Below, in pieces: positions 37,225 to 46,258 of a DNA stretch of 64,000 nt. This stretch comes from Ignavibacteria bacterium. Its GTDB lineage: Bacteria > Bacteroidota > Ignavibacteria > Tepidaquicellales > Tepidaquicellaceae. Location of the stretch: positions 1 through 64,000 of the forward strand of contig JAQTLX010000015.1 in NCBI GenBank assembly GCA_028714695.1, in the 5' to 3' direction. Position 1 is the stretch's first letter, and every line of letters begins with the position of its first letter. The position numbers and the translations under genes were made by a program. The notes beneath the pieces are model-generated. The model did no database searches, was not told the DNA's origin, and saw nothing but the letters and a program-made list of their open reading frames with translations.

Positions 37225-38394
37225 ATGAATATCTGCTTCGTAACAAAATCGGATTACAATGTAATTAAAAACATAGGCAGAATCAGGGAGCTGCCCGTTG
37301 AATTGAGCAAACTCGGGAATAAAGTATCATTGATTACAGCAATCTACGGTAATAAACCGGAAAAGAATGTTTGTGGCAGCGAGTTTCAAAATATCACTTT
37401 TATCCCTATCGGGAGTAAGTCTTTCCTGATGTCATTTTTTTATGCAATTAAATTATTTCTATTTTTCTTTTTTAATACCGGATATATTAAATCTATAGAT
37501 ACATTCATAATTGATTATACTTCCGTTGCCCCTTTGTTTATTTTTATTTTATTAAGCAGGCTTCGTAAATCAGGAACTAAGTATATTCTTGATATTAGAA
37601 CAATACCTGTTGATGTTAAGGGCATAAGGGATTTTTTGGCATACTTCGAATATGATATGGGAATTAAGATAGCAAGCCTTTTTTGTTCCGGGATTTCGGT
37701 AATTACAGAAGATATTAAATGCGATGCGATGAAAAGAGCGCTGAACAAAAAAGTGAAAATGGAAATATGGAATTCGGGAGTAAATCTTAATACATTTAAT
37801 TACAAATCCGAACCTGCTTCTTTGTCCGGAATTATAAATGAAGGTGATTTTGTGTTGATACATCATGGTGTTCTGAGCCTCAATAGAGGTATTATCGAAT
37901 TGGCAAAATCCATGGAGATTGTGAGCAGGCAGAACAGTAAAATTAAACTGCTGATTATCGGAAGCGGTCCGGCATACGGAAGGTTAAAAGAGATTATTGA
38001 TATTTCAGGATTATCCGAATCCGTATACTTGACAGGACAGGTGCCTTATGACAAAATTCCGGGTTATATTTCTTTGTGCAGCGCCGGAATAATTCCGCTT
38101 CCGGATATGGATTGGTGGAGAGTCAGCAGCCCGCAAAAGTTATTTGAATATATGGCAATGGGAAAACATTTGATTGTATCCGATATAACTGCTCATAAAA
38201 AAGTTTTGGGAAACAACGATTTCACAATATACATAAAAAATATTTATCCGGAATCGATTGCAAATGCTATATTGGAAGCATACGGCAAATGGTCCGATTC
38301 CGATATTAACTTTGATGCAATTAAATTAATATCATCGAATTATACCTGGGAAATTCAGGCAAACAAAATTAATAATTTTATACATAGTGTCTAA
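37225..38394 (+). CDS. Glycosyltransferase family 4
   Basis: The 389-residue product starts NICFVTKSDYNVIKNIGRIR and has a C-terminal GT-B half with VLIHHGVLSLNRGIIELAKS, LLIIGSGPAYGRLKEII, VYLTGQVPYDKIPGYISLC, and VSSPQKLFEYMAMGKHLIVS. The acidic pair typical of GT4 E-x7-E is partly retained (LFEYMAMGK). Hydrophobic residues near 70-110 may associate it with the membrane. It overlaps the multi-span protein that follows by 8 nt, which suggests joint action on the lipid-linked chain. Confidence 0.83.
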   Translation: MNICFVTKSDYNVIKNIGRIRELPVELSKLGNKVSLITAIYGNKPEKNVCGSEFQNITFIPIGSKSFLMSFFYAIKLFLFFFFNTGYIKSIDTFIIDYTSVAPLFIFILLSRLRKSGTKYILDIRTIPVDVKGIRDFLAYFEYDMGIKIASLFCSGISVITEDIKCDAMKRALNKKVKMEIWNSGVNLNTFNYKSEPASLSGIINEGDFVLIHHGVLSLNRGIIELAKSMEIVSRQNSKIKLLIIGSGPAYGRLKEIIDISGLSESVYLTGQVPYDKIPGYISLCSAGIIPLPDMDWWRVSSPQKLFEYMAMGKHLIVSDITAHKKVLGNNDFTIYIKNIYPESIANAILEAYGKWSDSDINFDAIKLISSNYTWEIQANKINNFIHSV

Positions 38395-39661
38395 AAGTTC
38401 ATTATCCGAGTATTCGAAAAAAGCAGAAGTATATTTATTTCTCTTTAGTATTCACTATTATGCTTATCATACTATAATTTCTTCTCTGCTTTTCAATTTT
38501 CAGAATGAAGACCGAATAATAAAAAGCATTCTGGATTTTATTATAATCATATGGTCAATATTCATTTTGTACAATAAAAAGACTTATGATAAGATGTACG
38601 GCAAGTTCATTGGGATTCTGCTGCTTATCTCCACAGCAACGTTTCTATTTAATTACGACGAAGTAAGTTTCCTCACCCATTTGAACGGTTTAAGAGATCC
38701 TATGTTAATGGTTTGTTCTTTTATTATCACTATGTACATTATAAATGAGCACTCTGAATACATTGTGCCCAGAATGAACAAACTGCTTATTTATTTTTGT
38801 ATTATAAATATCCCTGTCTCCTTTTATCAGTTTTCACTTTATGGCGCAAGCGATGGAGTCGGAGGAACATTTCTATTAGGCGGCAGCGGTCTGTTGACTC
38901 AAATCTTATTCTTAATAAATTTTTTCCTTGTCCTGATTTATGCGCCGGATATAAACAGCGATAAAATAAATATCAAAAAATTCATTATTATTTTACTGCT
39001 GTTATTTCCGACTTTTATCAATGAAACCAAAATATCATATCCGCTTTTTGCGTTATATTTTGTTTTCCTTTTTAAAGGGACAATAAGCATAACAAAATCA
39101 TTTGCTGTTTTAGTCCTGGGATTTATTATTCTCAATATGTTTCAGATAATTTATTTTGAGACGCTCGGTGAATCCGATGATATGGATATATTCACAAACA
39201 AAGATTATCTGACAGCATATTTATTCAGCACCGAAGATAAAGAAGATATGTCAAGATTCGGCAGGGTTGAAATTGCCTATGATTTAAATAAAGATGTTCC
39301 GCACAAACTTCTGTTAGGTAACGGGTACGGGATTTTCAAAGGACAGAATATTTTAGGTACCGTAAAAAGAGGTGATTACTTGAATTATCTCTATAAAGGA
39401 ACCGTGCTGTTTATATTTGATGCATTTATGCAGGGAGGAATATTTTTGATTATATATGTATTCCTGTTTTTCTGGTATGCAATCTATTCTATAAAACGAG
39501 GTTCTTACAAAAAAATCATAAACTTTAGATATTTCATTATGATTTTTATTTTTATCGCCGGCGTTTATAATACTTTCTATTTTGAATCTTTCTGCATTTT
39601 TATAACCGCGTATATAATAAATTATTTACGATTCCAGAATAATATTGGGAAAATCCAATAA
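38387..39661 (+). CDS. Wzy/WaaL-like multi-span membrane protein (O-antigen polymerase or ligase)
   Basis: The 424-residue product (GTG start) has about ten to twelve hydrophobic segments and a periplasmic loop at about 250-320 that includes MDIFTNKDYLTAYLFSTEDK, EDMSRFGRVEIAYDLNKDVP and LLGNGYGIFKGQ. A Gly-rich stretch GVGGTFLLGGSGLLT occurs near residue 158. The layout (many spans plus a large polar loop holding R and G residues) matches O-antigen polymerases (Wzy) and ligases (WaaL), which share little sequence. In an ABC-exporter system a ligase would be the expected role; a polymerase would be redundant. It overlaps both neighbours (8 and 17 nt). Confidence 0.72.
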   Translation: MSKSSLSEYSKKAEVYLFLFSIHYYAYHTIISSLLFNFQNEDRIIKSILDFIIIIWSIFILYNKKTYDKMYGKFIGILLLISTATFLFNYDEVSFLTHLNGLRDPMLMVCSFIITMYIINEHSEYIVPRMNKLLIYFCIINIPVSFYQFSLYGASDGVGGTFLLGGSGLLTQILFLINFFLVLIYAPDINSDKINIKKFIIILLLLFPTFINETKISYPLFALYFVFLFKGTISITKSFAVLVLGFIILNMFQIIYFETLGESDDMDIFTNKDYLTAYLFSTEDKEDMSRFGRVEIAYDLNKDVPHKLLLGNGYGIFKGQNILGTVKRGDYLNYLYKGTVLFIFDAFMQGGIFLIIYVFLFFWYAIYSIKRGSYKKIINFRYFIMIFIFIAGVYNTFYFESFCIFITAYIINYLRFQNNIGKIQ

Positions 39662-40745
39662 CATCGTACTGCTGTTTCTGAAAATACCTCCTCCATTCGG
39701 CGGAGGGGAGATTATTAACCAATTGATCTTTAATTGCCTGAAGGAAGACAACTTCAGAATATTTTTAATAGAATCCAGCGTTAAATCCAACAAATCAACT
39801 CAGGGAAGACTATCGCTCTGTAATTTATACTGGGGATTTAAGTTTATTAAGGACTCTATACACTCAATAATAGGTATCAGACCTTATAAAATTTACATAA
39901 GTCTGCCTAAAGATTCTCTTTCGTTTTTTAGAAATTCGCTGACAATACTTTTTGCCAAACTATTGGGAATAACTGTTTACGGCGATTTAGCAGGCACTTC
40001 ATTTACGTTTATGGATGGGAATAATGTAATGATGAAAATCTACGGTAAATACATTTTTAATAAGATTGACAGCATCAGGATTCTGGGGGACAACGTCAAG
40101 AATTATATTCCTTATGTAAAAAAAGACAAATTATTTTCTCTTTCAAACGGAATCGGCAAAAACGATTTTTTCACCGTAGATTCGAAACAACTTAGCCGGG
40201 ATACACTGAATTTAATTTATGTCGGTTCCCTTGAGCCGTCAAAAGGCATAAAAGAATTGTTTTCGGCAATTAAATTATGCAATGATAATAATTTAAAGAT
40301 TAAAATTAACATTTTAGGCGAATGGATTAATACCAGTTTCAAAAAGGAAATAATGAAATTTGTTGAAGACAATAGATTAAAAGATATCATCGAGTTTCAC
40401 GGCTTATTAGTTGATAAGAGTAAATGGGAAGTATTCATTGACTCAGATGTTTTAATTCACCCTACTAAATGGGACGGACAGCCCGTCACTATTTTGGAGG
40501 CAATGAGTCTAGGACTTGGCGTGATAACAACAAATGTCGGCGCTATACCCGATACTATACAAAACATGCACAATGGCATAATATTATCCGACTCAAATCC
40601 GATGGGAATATACAATGCCGTAAAAAACATTTATTATGACAGGGAGTTGCTACAATCTTTTTCGGCAAATAACATTAATACCTTCAGGAATAATTTAACC
40701 CATGATATTTTTATTGATAAATTCCGGAAATGGCTTCTCAAATAA
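39645..40745 (+). CDS. Glycosyltransferase family 4
   Basis: The 366-residue product (TTG start) shows LLFLKIPPPFGGGEIINQLI near the start, the PPPxGG-like motif of GT4 enzymes, then LNLIYVGSLEPSKGIKELFS, IIEFHGLLVDKSKWEVFIDS, and IHPTKWDGQPVTILEAMSLG with the E-x7-E motif, followed by VGAIPDTI. It is a retaining GT-B glycosyltransferase using a nucleotide sugar. It overlaps the multi-span protein by 17 nt and precedes the asparagine synthetase gene by 39 nt. Confidence 0.87.
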   Translation: MGKSNNIVLLFLKIPPPFGGGEIINQLIFNCLKEDNFRIFLIESSVKSNKSTQGRLSLCNLYWGFKFIKDSIHSIIGIRPYKIYISLPKDSLSFFRNSLTILFAKLLGITVYGDLAGTSFTFMDGNNVMMKIYGKYIFNKIDSIRILGDNVKNYIPYVKKDKLFSLSNGIGKNDFFTVDSKQLSRDTLNLIYVGSLEPSKGIKELFSAIKLCNDNNLKIKINILGEWINTSFKKEIMKFVEDNRLKDIIEFHGLLVDKSKWEVFIDSDVLIHPTKWDGQPVTILEAMSLGLGVITTNVGAIPDTIQNMHNGIILSDSNPMGIYNAVKNIYYDRELLQSFSANNINTFRNNLTHDIFIDKFRKWLLK

Positions 40746-40784
40746 CAGTGTATTCTTTAAATAAATAAAAACAAATATCATATT

Positions 40785-42863
40785 TTGTGCGGAATAATAG
40801 GATTTATAGGCATCGGTAATAAAGAAATACTGGAACGTTGCACAACACTTCTTGAACATCGCGGTCCGGATGACGCAGGGGTCGAGTGGTTCGATAAATG
40901 GAATTCGGGATTCGGACACAGACGGCTTTCAATTATAGACCTCAGCAAAGCAGGTCACCAGCCTATGTCATCGGCGGACGGCAGATACTGGATTACTTAT
41001 AACGGCGAAGTGTTTAATTACGCAGACGTTAAAAAGGAATTGGAAGAACTAAAGAATGAAGACTCTTCCAAACCAAGATTTATTTTTAAAAGCAAGAGCG
41101 ATACCGAAGTCATCCTGTACGCTTATATGGCATGGGGCGAAAAATGTCTCGATAAATTCAATGGTATGTTTGCTTTTGCTATCTTCGATACGCTTAAAGG
41201 CGAAGTGTTTATTGTCAGAGACAGACTGGGCATTAAACCTCTCTATTTCACCGAAGTGGATGAGGGCCTTATTTTTGCCAGCGAGGCTAAAGCCTTTCTG
41301 AAGAGCGGACTTATTAAACTAGAACCTGATTACTATGCTCTTAAGACACCTATGCACTATCAGGTTGCGCCCCTAACCGGATTTGACGGTATTTATAAAC
41401 TTGAAGCCGGACATTTTATTAAATACAAACTTAAACATTCGAACGATACGGGGAAGAACGGCGTTCGGAATAATTCAGCAGACAGGTTGGCTCCTATAAC
41501 CGGTAATATTAAAAAAATTCTTGCGGCAGAGAGTAACGGCAGTAAGTTCGATACCGGTTTAAGAGATGATATTACCCGTTCAGTCAGCAACCTTGAGATT
41601 ACAAGGTGGTGGGAGATTAAAGTGTCTGAAAATGACAACAGAAGCGAGAAAGAACTTGTCGATGAACTCGATGAATTATTAAATGATTCGGTTAGACTGC
41701 AGATGGTCAGCGATGTCCCCGTCGGTCTTTTCCTTAGCGGGGGTCTTGATTCCTCTATAATTGCCGCTCTGATGAGAAAGCACTATAAAGGTTCGATAAA
41801 TGCTTTTACAATAAAATTTTCAAAGGATGATCAAAAATTCGAAAAACTTGAGGACGACAGTTACTGGGCTAAAAAAGTCGCCGATCTTTTTGAGTTCAAT
41901 TACGAAGAAATGATTGTCAAACCCGAAACGGAAAAACTTTTGCCGCATATGGTTTACCATCTTGATGAACCCGTTGCAGACCCTGCTGCGATTAATACTT
42001 ACCTTATTTCGAAATTCGCGAGACAAAACAATATTAAAGTTCTATTAAGCGGGATGGGAGGCGATGAGATTTTTGCAGGCTACAGAAAACAACTTGCATG
42101 TCTTAGAGCGGATACTTACAAGAAATATATCCCTAAATTAATTCGGAATTGGGTCGAACGATATTATAAGAACATACACGTTGCAAGCAGTATAGAAGGT
42201 TTCAAATTAAACCGCTGGATAAAAAGATTTCTTTCATTTGCTTCATATGAAAGATTTGAAAGATTCCTTCTTTCGGATATCGGTCTTAATATTAAGGATT
42301 ATGAAAATGTATTCAATAATTCAATAAAATACACAGATTCTTTCTATTATTTGAAAGAGAAGAAACTGTTTGACGAAATAGACGCTTCTTATCTGACAAA
42401 GATGTGCTATTGCGATACTAATACATTTATGATTTCTCATAACCTGATTTATTCAGATAAGGCAAGTATGATGGCAGGTGTTGAAACAAGACCGCCGCTA
42501 ATCGACCATAGAATAGTCGAATTCATGTTCAGACTTCCGCCGAAATACAGGATTAACGGAAATAAACAAAAATATCTTCTTAAAAAAGTTGCAGAGCGTT
42601 ATCTCCCCAAAAATATAGTGAACAGACCAAAGGCTCCTTTCGGCTCACCCCTGCGTTCATGGGTAAAGGGAGTTCTCGCATCCGATATCGACAAAAAACT
42701 CAGTATTGAAAATATCAGCAAGAAAAAATTTCTTAATGCAGAGAAAATCAGGGATATCGTTATGCGCGACAGAAGCGGCAAAGAAGATCTCGCACATGTA
42801 GTGTACAGATTCCTTGTACTTATGACATGGTGGGATACTTTTTTTACAGATTCGTTTTTTTAA
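40785..42863 (+). CDS. asnB: Asparagine synthase (glutamine-hydrolysing), amidotransferase type
   Basis: The 692-residue product has an N-terminal Ntn glutaminase domain (Cys2 nucleophile in MCGIIGFIG, HRGPDD at 25-30, FGHRRLSIIDLSKAGHQPMS) and a C-terminal synthetase domain with PPi loop FLSGGLDSSIIAALM (about 316-330) and LLSGMGGDEIFAGY. The start is TTG at 40785: Cys must follow the initiator Met, so the start is fixed. A Ser/Asp/Arg-rich insert of about 60 residues at about 215-275 makes it longer than typical AsnB (about 600-630). In surface-sugar loci such enzymes often amidate carboxyl groups of sugars rather than make asparagine. It is 29 nt before the bi-domain oxidoreductase gene. 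Confidence 0.9.
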   Translation: MCGIIGFIGIGNKEILERCTTLLEHRGPDDAGVEWFDKWNSGFGHRRLSIIDLSKAGHQPMSSADGRYWITYNGEVFNYADVKKELEELKNEDSSKPRFIFKSKSDTEVILYAYMAWGEKCLDKFNGMFAFAIFDTLKGEVFIVRDRLGIKPLYFTEVDEGLIFASEAKAFLKSGLIKLEPDYYALKTPMHYQVAPLTGFDGIYKLEAGHFIKYKLKHSNDTGKNGVRNNSADRLAPITGNIKKILAAESNGSKFDTGLRDDITRSVSNLEITRWWEIKVSENDNRSEKELVDELDELLNDSVRLQMVSDVPVGLFLSGGLDSSIIAALMRKHYKGSINAFTIKFSKDDQKFEKLEDDSYWAKKVADLFEFNYEEMIVKPETEKLLPHMVYHLDEPVADPAAINTYLISKFARQNNIKVLLSGMGGDEIFAGYRKQLACLRADTYKKYIPKLIRNWVERYYKNIHVASSIEGFKLNRWIKRFLSFASYERFERFLLSDIGLNIKDYENVFNNSIKYTDSFYYLKEKKLFDEIDASYLTKMCYCDTNTFMISHNLIYSDKASMMAGVETRPPLIDHRIVEFMFRLPPKYRINGNKQKYLLKKVAERYLPKNIVNRPKAPFGSPLRSWVKGVLASDIDKKLSIENISKKKFLNAEKIRDIVMRDRSGKEDLAHVVYRFLVLMTWWDTFFTDSFF

Positions 42864-42892
42864 TTGAAAAGTAAATATTCTTCTATTAAATA

Positions 42893-45040
42893 ATGAAACA
42901 AATAATACAATACCAGAAAACCGGAGAAATGAAAGTCGATGAATTGCCCGTACCTCAACTGAAAGACGGTTACGTACTTGTTGAAAATTATTTTTCGCTT
43001 ATTTCTTCAGGTACGGAACGCACCTCCGTGGAAACAGCGAAAGCATCGATGATGGGTAAAGCAAGGTCTAGACCGGATTTGGTGAAACAGGTTATCGAAA
43101 GCGCAAAGAAAGAAGGTTTGAAAGCCACATGGGATAAAGTACAAAACAGGCTGGACAATTATAAGGAACTTGGATATTCGTGTGCAGGAATTGTAAGAGA
43201 TTCAGCCTGCAGTGAATTCAAACCCGGGGACAGAGTTGCTTGCGCAGGCGCCGCTGCTAATCATTCGGAATTTGTTCTCGTTCCAAAAAACCTTACCGCA
43301 AGAGTTCCTGATAATGTATCTTTTGAAGATGCAGCATTCACAACTCTTGGCGCAATCGCTATGCAGGGTGTCAGACAGGCCGATTTGAGACTTGGTGAAA
43401 AAGTTGCTGTCATCGGTCTTGGACTGCTTGGTATTATTACTGTGCAGTTGTTGAAAGCAAGCGGCTGTAAGGTTATAGGTCTGGATATAAACGACAATAA
43501 TTTTCAAATCGCGGAAACCCTGGGCTGTGACTTAACTGCATTATGCAATGAAGAATCGGTTAAACTGGTTGAATCTTTTACCGATGGATACGGAACCGAT
43601 GCGGTTATTATCACTGCCTCCTCAAAATCGAACGAACCGGTTGAACAGGCATTACAGTTCGCAAGACGGAAATCGAATATCGTAGTCGTAGGTGCAGTAG
43701 GAATGAATCTGCCCCGCTCCCCTTTTTATGAAAAAGAAATTAATTTGAAAATTTCATGCTCGTATGGACCCGGAAGGTATGACAGAGAATATGAAGAATA
43801 CGGCATTGATTATCCTTTCGAATATGTCAGATGGACAGAAAAAAGGAATATGCTTTCGGTTCTCGAATTGCTTTCTGAAAACAAAATTAGTTTTACTCCT
43901 CTGGTGTCACACAAATTTAACATTAGAGACGGTTTACTCGCGTACGATTTAATAACCGGTAAAACAGACGAAAAATATCTGGCGGTTTTACTTGATTACG
44001 GCAAAGGGAAGAATGATGATAAATCTAATATTATCATTAAAGAAAAAACGACTTTTAAAACAACTGACCTGCTAAAGACGAATATAGGTTTAAAAGTTGA
44101 AAATATAGTCGCAGGATTTATTGGCGCCGGTAATTTCGCACAATCGTATTTATTACCCGTACTGAAATCCCGGAATATTAGGCTGAAGACTGTTGTTACT
44201 TCAAAACCCGTTAACGCATCTTCCGTAAAAGATAAGTTCGGATTTGAATTTTGCGGCACTAATGCTGACATGATATTCGATGACAAAGAAATCAATACAG
44301 TGTTCGTTGCCTCGAGACATGACTCACACGGTAATTATGCAATTCGGGCGCTCAAATCCGGGAAGCATTTATTTATTGAAAAGCCGCTTGCAATAAGCGA
44401 AGCAGATATTGAAACAATTAAAGAATTGTATCCAGACACAGGGCTGAATTTGTTTGTAGGCTTTAACCGAAGATTCTCTAAATCATTTAAGGATATAAAA
44501 AAGTTTTTCGACAATTCAAAGGAGCCGAAAATCATTACGTACAGAGTTCATGCTGGCTTTATTTCGTCATCTCACTGGATTCAGGATTCGAATCAGGGCG
44601 GCAGAATTACGGGAGAAGGATGTCATTTCATTGATACAATGCAATATCTTACCGATTCCATCCCTGTTTCTTTTTATGCTGCCTCCATACGTTCCACTAA
44701 CTCAGCAACTAACAATTCGGATAACGCCTGTATCGTGATTAATTTCGCCGATGGTTCGGTCGGGAACCTTCTGTATCTTTCAAACGGAGATTCCTCCGTT
44801 GGAAAAGAATACTGCGAAGTTTTCTCGGGCGGAAAGACAGCCGTCATGAATAATTTTTCTGAGAATATTTATTTTGAAAACGGAAAAAGAACTTCTAAGA
44901 AATATGACGGTAAGAAAGGTCATAAGGAAGAACTTCTTCATTTCATCAGTGTTTTAGAGGGCAAAGAAAAACCTTCTTTGAATTTTAACTCTTTAATTTT
45001 AACATCAGGTCTGGCTGTTATGATACAAAAGTCACTTTGA
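42893..45040 (+). CDS. Bi-domain oxidoreductase: zinc-alcohol-dehydrogenase-like plus Gfo/Idh/MocA
   Basis: The 715-residue product is a fusion. Residues 1-365 follow the medium-chain (zinc-type) dehydrogenase plan: LGYSCAGIVRDSACSEFKPG, FTTLGAIAMQGVRQADLRLG and the nucleotide-binding VIGLGLLGIITVQLLKASGC. Residues 395-715 are Gfo/Idh/MocA-like: FIGAGNFAQSYLLPVL, HDSHGNYAIRALKSGKHLFI, EKPLAIS and EGCHFIDTMQYLT. Such bi-domain proteins recur in O-antigen/capsule loci, often with AsnB-like enzymes and alginate-lyase/heparinase-like proteins, as here with AsnB upstream and a toroid protein downstream. The reaction is unknown; two coupled redox steps on one sugar would fit. Confidence 0.87.
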   Translation: MKQIIQYQKTGEMKVDELPVPQLKDGYVLVENYFSLISSGTERTSVETAKASMMGKARSRPDLVKQVIESAKKEGLKATWDKVQNRLDNYKELGYSCAGIVRDSACSEFKPGDRVACAGAAANHSEFVLVPKNLTARVPDNVSFEDAAFTTLGAIAMQGVRQADLRLGEKVAVIGLGLLGIITVQLLKASGCKVIGLDINDNNFQIAETLGCDLTALCNEESVKLVESFTDGYGTDAVIITASSKSNEPVEQALQFARRKSNIVVVGAVGMNLPRSPFYEKEINLKISCSYGPGRYDREYEEYGIDYPFEYVRWTEKRNMLSVLELLSENKISFTPLVSHKFNIRDGLLAYDLITGKTDEKYLAVLLDYGKGKNDDKSNIIIKEKTTFKTTDLLKTNIGLKVENIVAGFIGAGNFAQSYLLPVLKSRNIRLKTVVTSKPVNASSVKDKFGFEFCGTNADMIFDDKEINTVFVASRHDSHGNYAIRALKSGKHLFIEKPLAISEADIETIKELYPDTGLNLFVGFNRRFSKSFKDIKKFFDNSKEPKIITYRVHAGFISSSHWIQDSNQGGRITGEGCHFIDTMQYLTDSIPVSFYAASIRSTNSATNNSDNACIVINFADGSVGNLLYLSNGDSSVGKEYCEVFSGGKTAVMNNFSENIYFENGKRTSKKYDGKKGHKEELLHFISVLEGKEKPSLNFNSLILTSGLAVMIQKSL

Positions 45041-45052
45041 ATATTATTTCGA

Positions 45053-46255
45053 TTGCTGATGGATAAAAAGATTCTTGCTTGCACCGTTAATCTGGAAAAT
45101 TATATTTCTGCAGAACAATACAAGGGCTTTGATCCGTACGACGGATTGATGTCGCCAATCTTTAAACTTCCGCTGCTCCGAAGCAGCAAAAAAATCCGAT
45201 TTATATCACAGCAATTAATAAAGAAATCCCCTCTCAATTTACGTCCTGCCATCGGGATTAAAAAAGGATACAATCCGGTAACACTGGGTCTTTGCATTCA
45301 GGCTTATTCTTATATTTTACAAAGTTATGACCAATTCGCTGATATTCAAAGCAAAGATTACTTTAAATTAAAAATAGACTTTCTTATCAAAGAATTATTA
45401 AGACTATCAACAAAAGGTTTCGATGGTATTTGCTGGGGATACGATTTTCACTGGGAAGCGAGACATGCAAGCAATCCGGCTTATTCTCCAACGGTTGTTG
45501 CAACAGGTTTCATTACTAATGCTCTGTTCGAATATTTCAAATATTCGAATGACAAAGATGTTTTCAGTATTTTAGAAAGTTCTTCTGCCTTTGTTATGAA
45601 TAATCTGAATAGATATGCCGAAGGCGGTAAATTCTGTTTTTCATATTCCCCATCCGATAAACAGATAGTATATAATGCCACAATGAAAGCAGCAAGATTG
45701 CTCTCACAAGTATATTCGGTAAACGGTGATAAGGCTTTATTAGACGCGGCACGAAATACGGTAGGTTTTGTAATCGAAAACCAGAGAAACGACGGGTCAT
45801 GGGGATATTCCAAAGGTGATAACAGGGATTGGACAGATAATTTTCATACAGGATATATACTTGATTGTCTTGACGAATATATTAAAAACACGAGTGATAA
45901 TAGTTATATATCCCAACTCACAAAAGGCGCTGAATTTTATTCTAATAACTTCTTCGCGGATGCAACAAATGGAAGCCGTGAATATCTCATACCAAAATAC
46001 TATAACGATTTTTTATACCCTATAGACAGTACAGCAATTGCTCAGTCAATATTAACTCTTTGCAGGTTTGGATTTACTGAAAAGGCTGAAAGAGTAATTA
46101 ACTGGACGCTGGATAATATGTACGACAACAAAGGATATTTTTTCTACAGGAAATACAAACACTGCACAAACAGAACATCATTTATGCGCTGGTCGAATGC
46201 CTGGATGCTGCTTGCTCTGTCGTTTTACGTGAACAAACAAAATAAATCCAAATAA
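45053..46255 (+). CDS. Alpha/alpha-toroid protein of polysaccharide loci (VpsJ-like)
   Basis: The roughly 400-residue product has repeated helical hairpin patterns with aromatic Gly-containing turns (FDGICWGYDFHWEARH, NDGSWGYSKGDNRDWTDNFH, TDNFHTGYILDCLDEY, TSFMRWSNAWMLLALSFY), consistent with an (alpha/alpha)6 toroid as in uronate isomerases/epimerases, glucuronyl hydrolases and lyases. Similar proteins are annotated as VpsJ-like. TTG at 45053 opens the frame, but the ATG at 45059 is likelier. No signal peptide is visible, so it probably acts in the cytoplasm. It follows the bi-domain oxidoreductase by 12-18 nt and precedes the DUF354 gene by 3 nt. Its activity is unknown. Confidence 0.75.
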   Translation: MLMDKKILACTVNLENYISAEQYKGFDPYDGLMSPIFKLPLLRSSKKIRFISQQLIKKSPLNLRPAIGIKKGYNPVTLGLCIQAYSYILQSYDQFADIQSKDYFKLKIDFLIKELLRLSTKGFDGICWGYDFHWEARHASNPAYSPTVVATGFITNALFEYFKYSNDKDVFSILESSSAFVMNNLNRYAEGGKFCFSYSPSDKQIVYNATMKAARLLSQVYSVNGDKALLDAARNTVGFVIENQRNDGSWGYSKGDNRDWTDNFHTGYILDCLDEYIKNTSDNSYISQLTKGAEFYSNNFFADATNGSREYLIPKYYNDFLYPIDSTAIAQSILTLCRFGFTEKAERVINWTLDNMYDNKGYFFYRKYKHCTNRTSFMRWSNAWMLLALSFYVNKQNKSK

Positions 46256-46258
46256 ATA

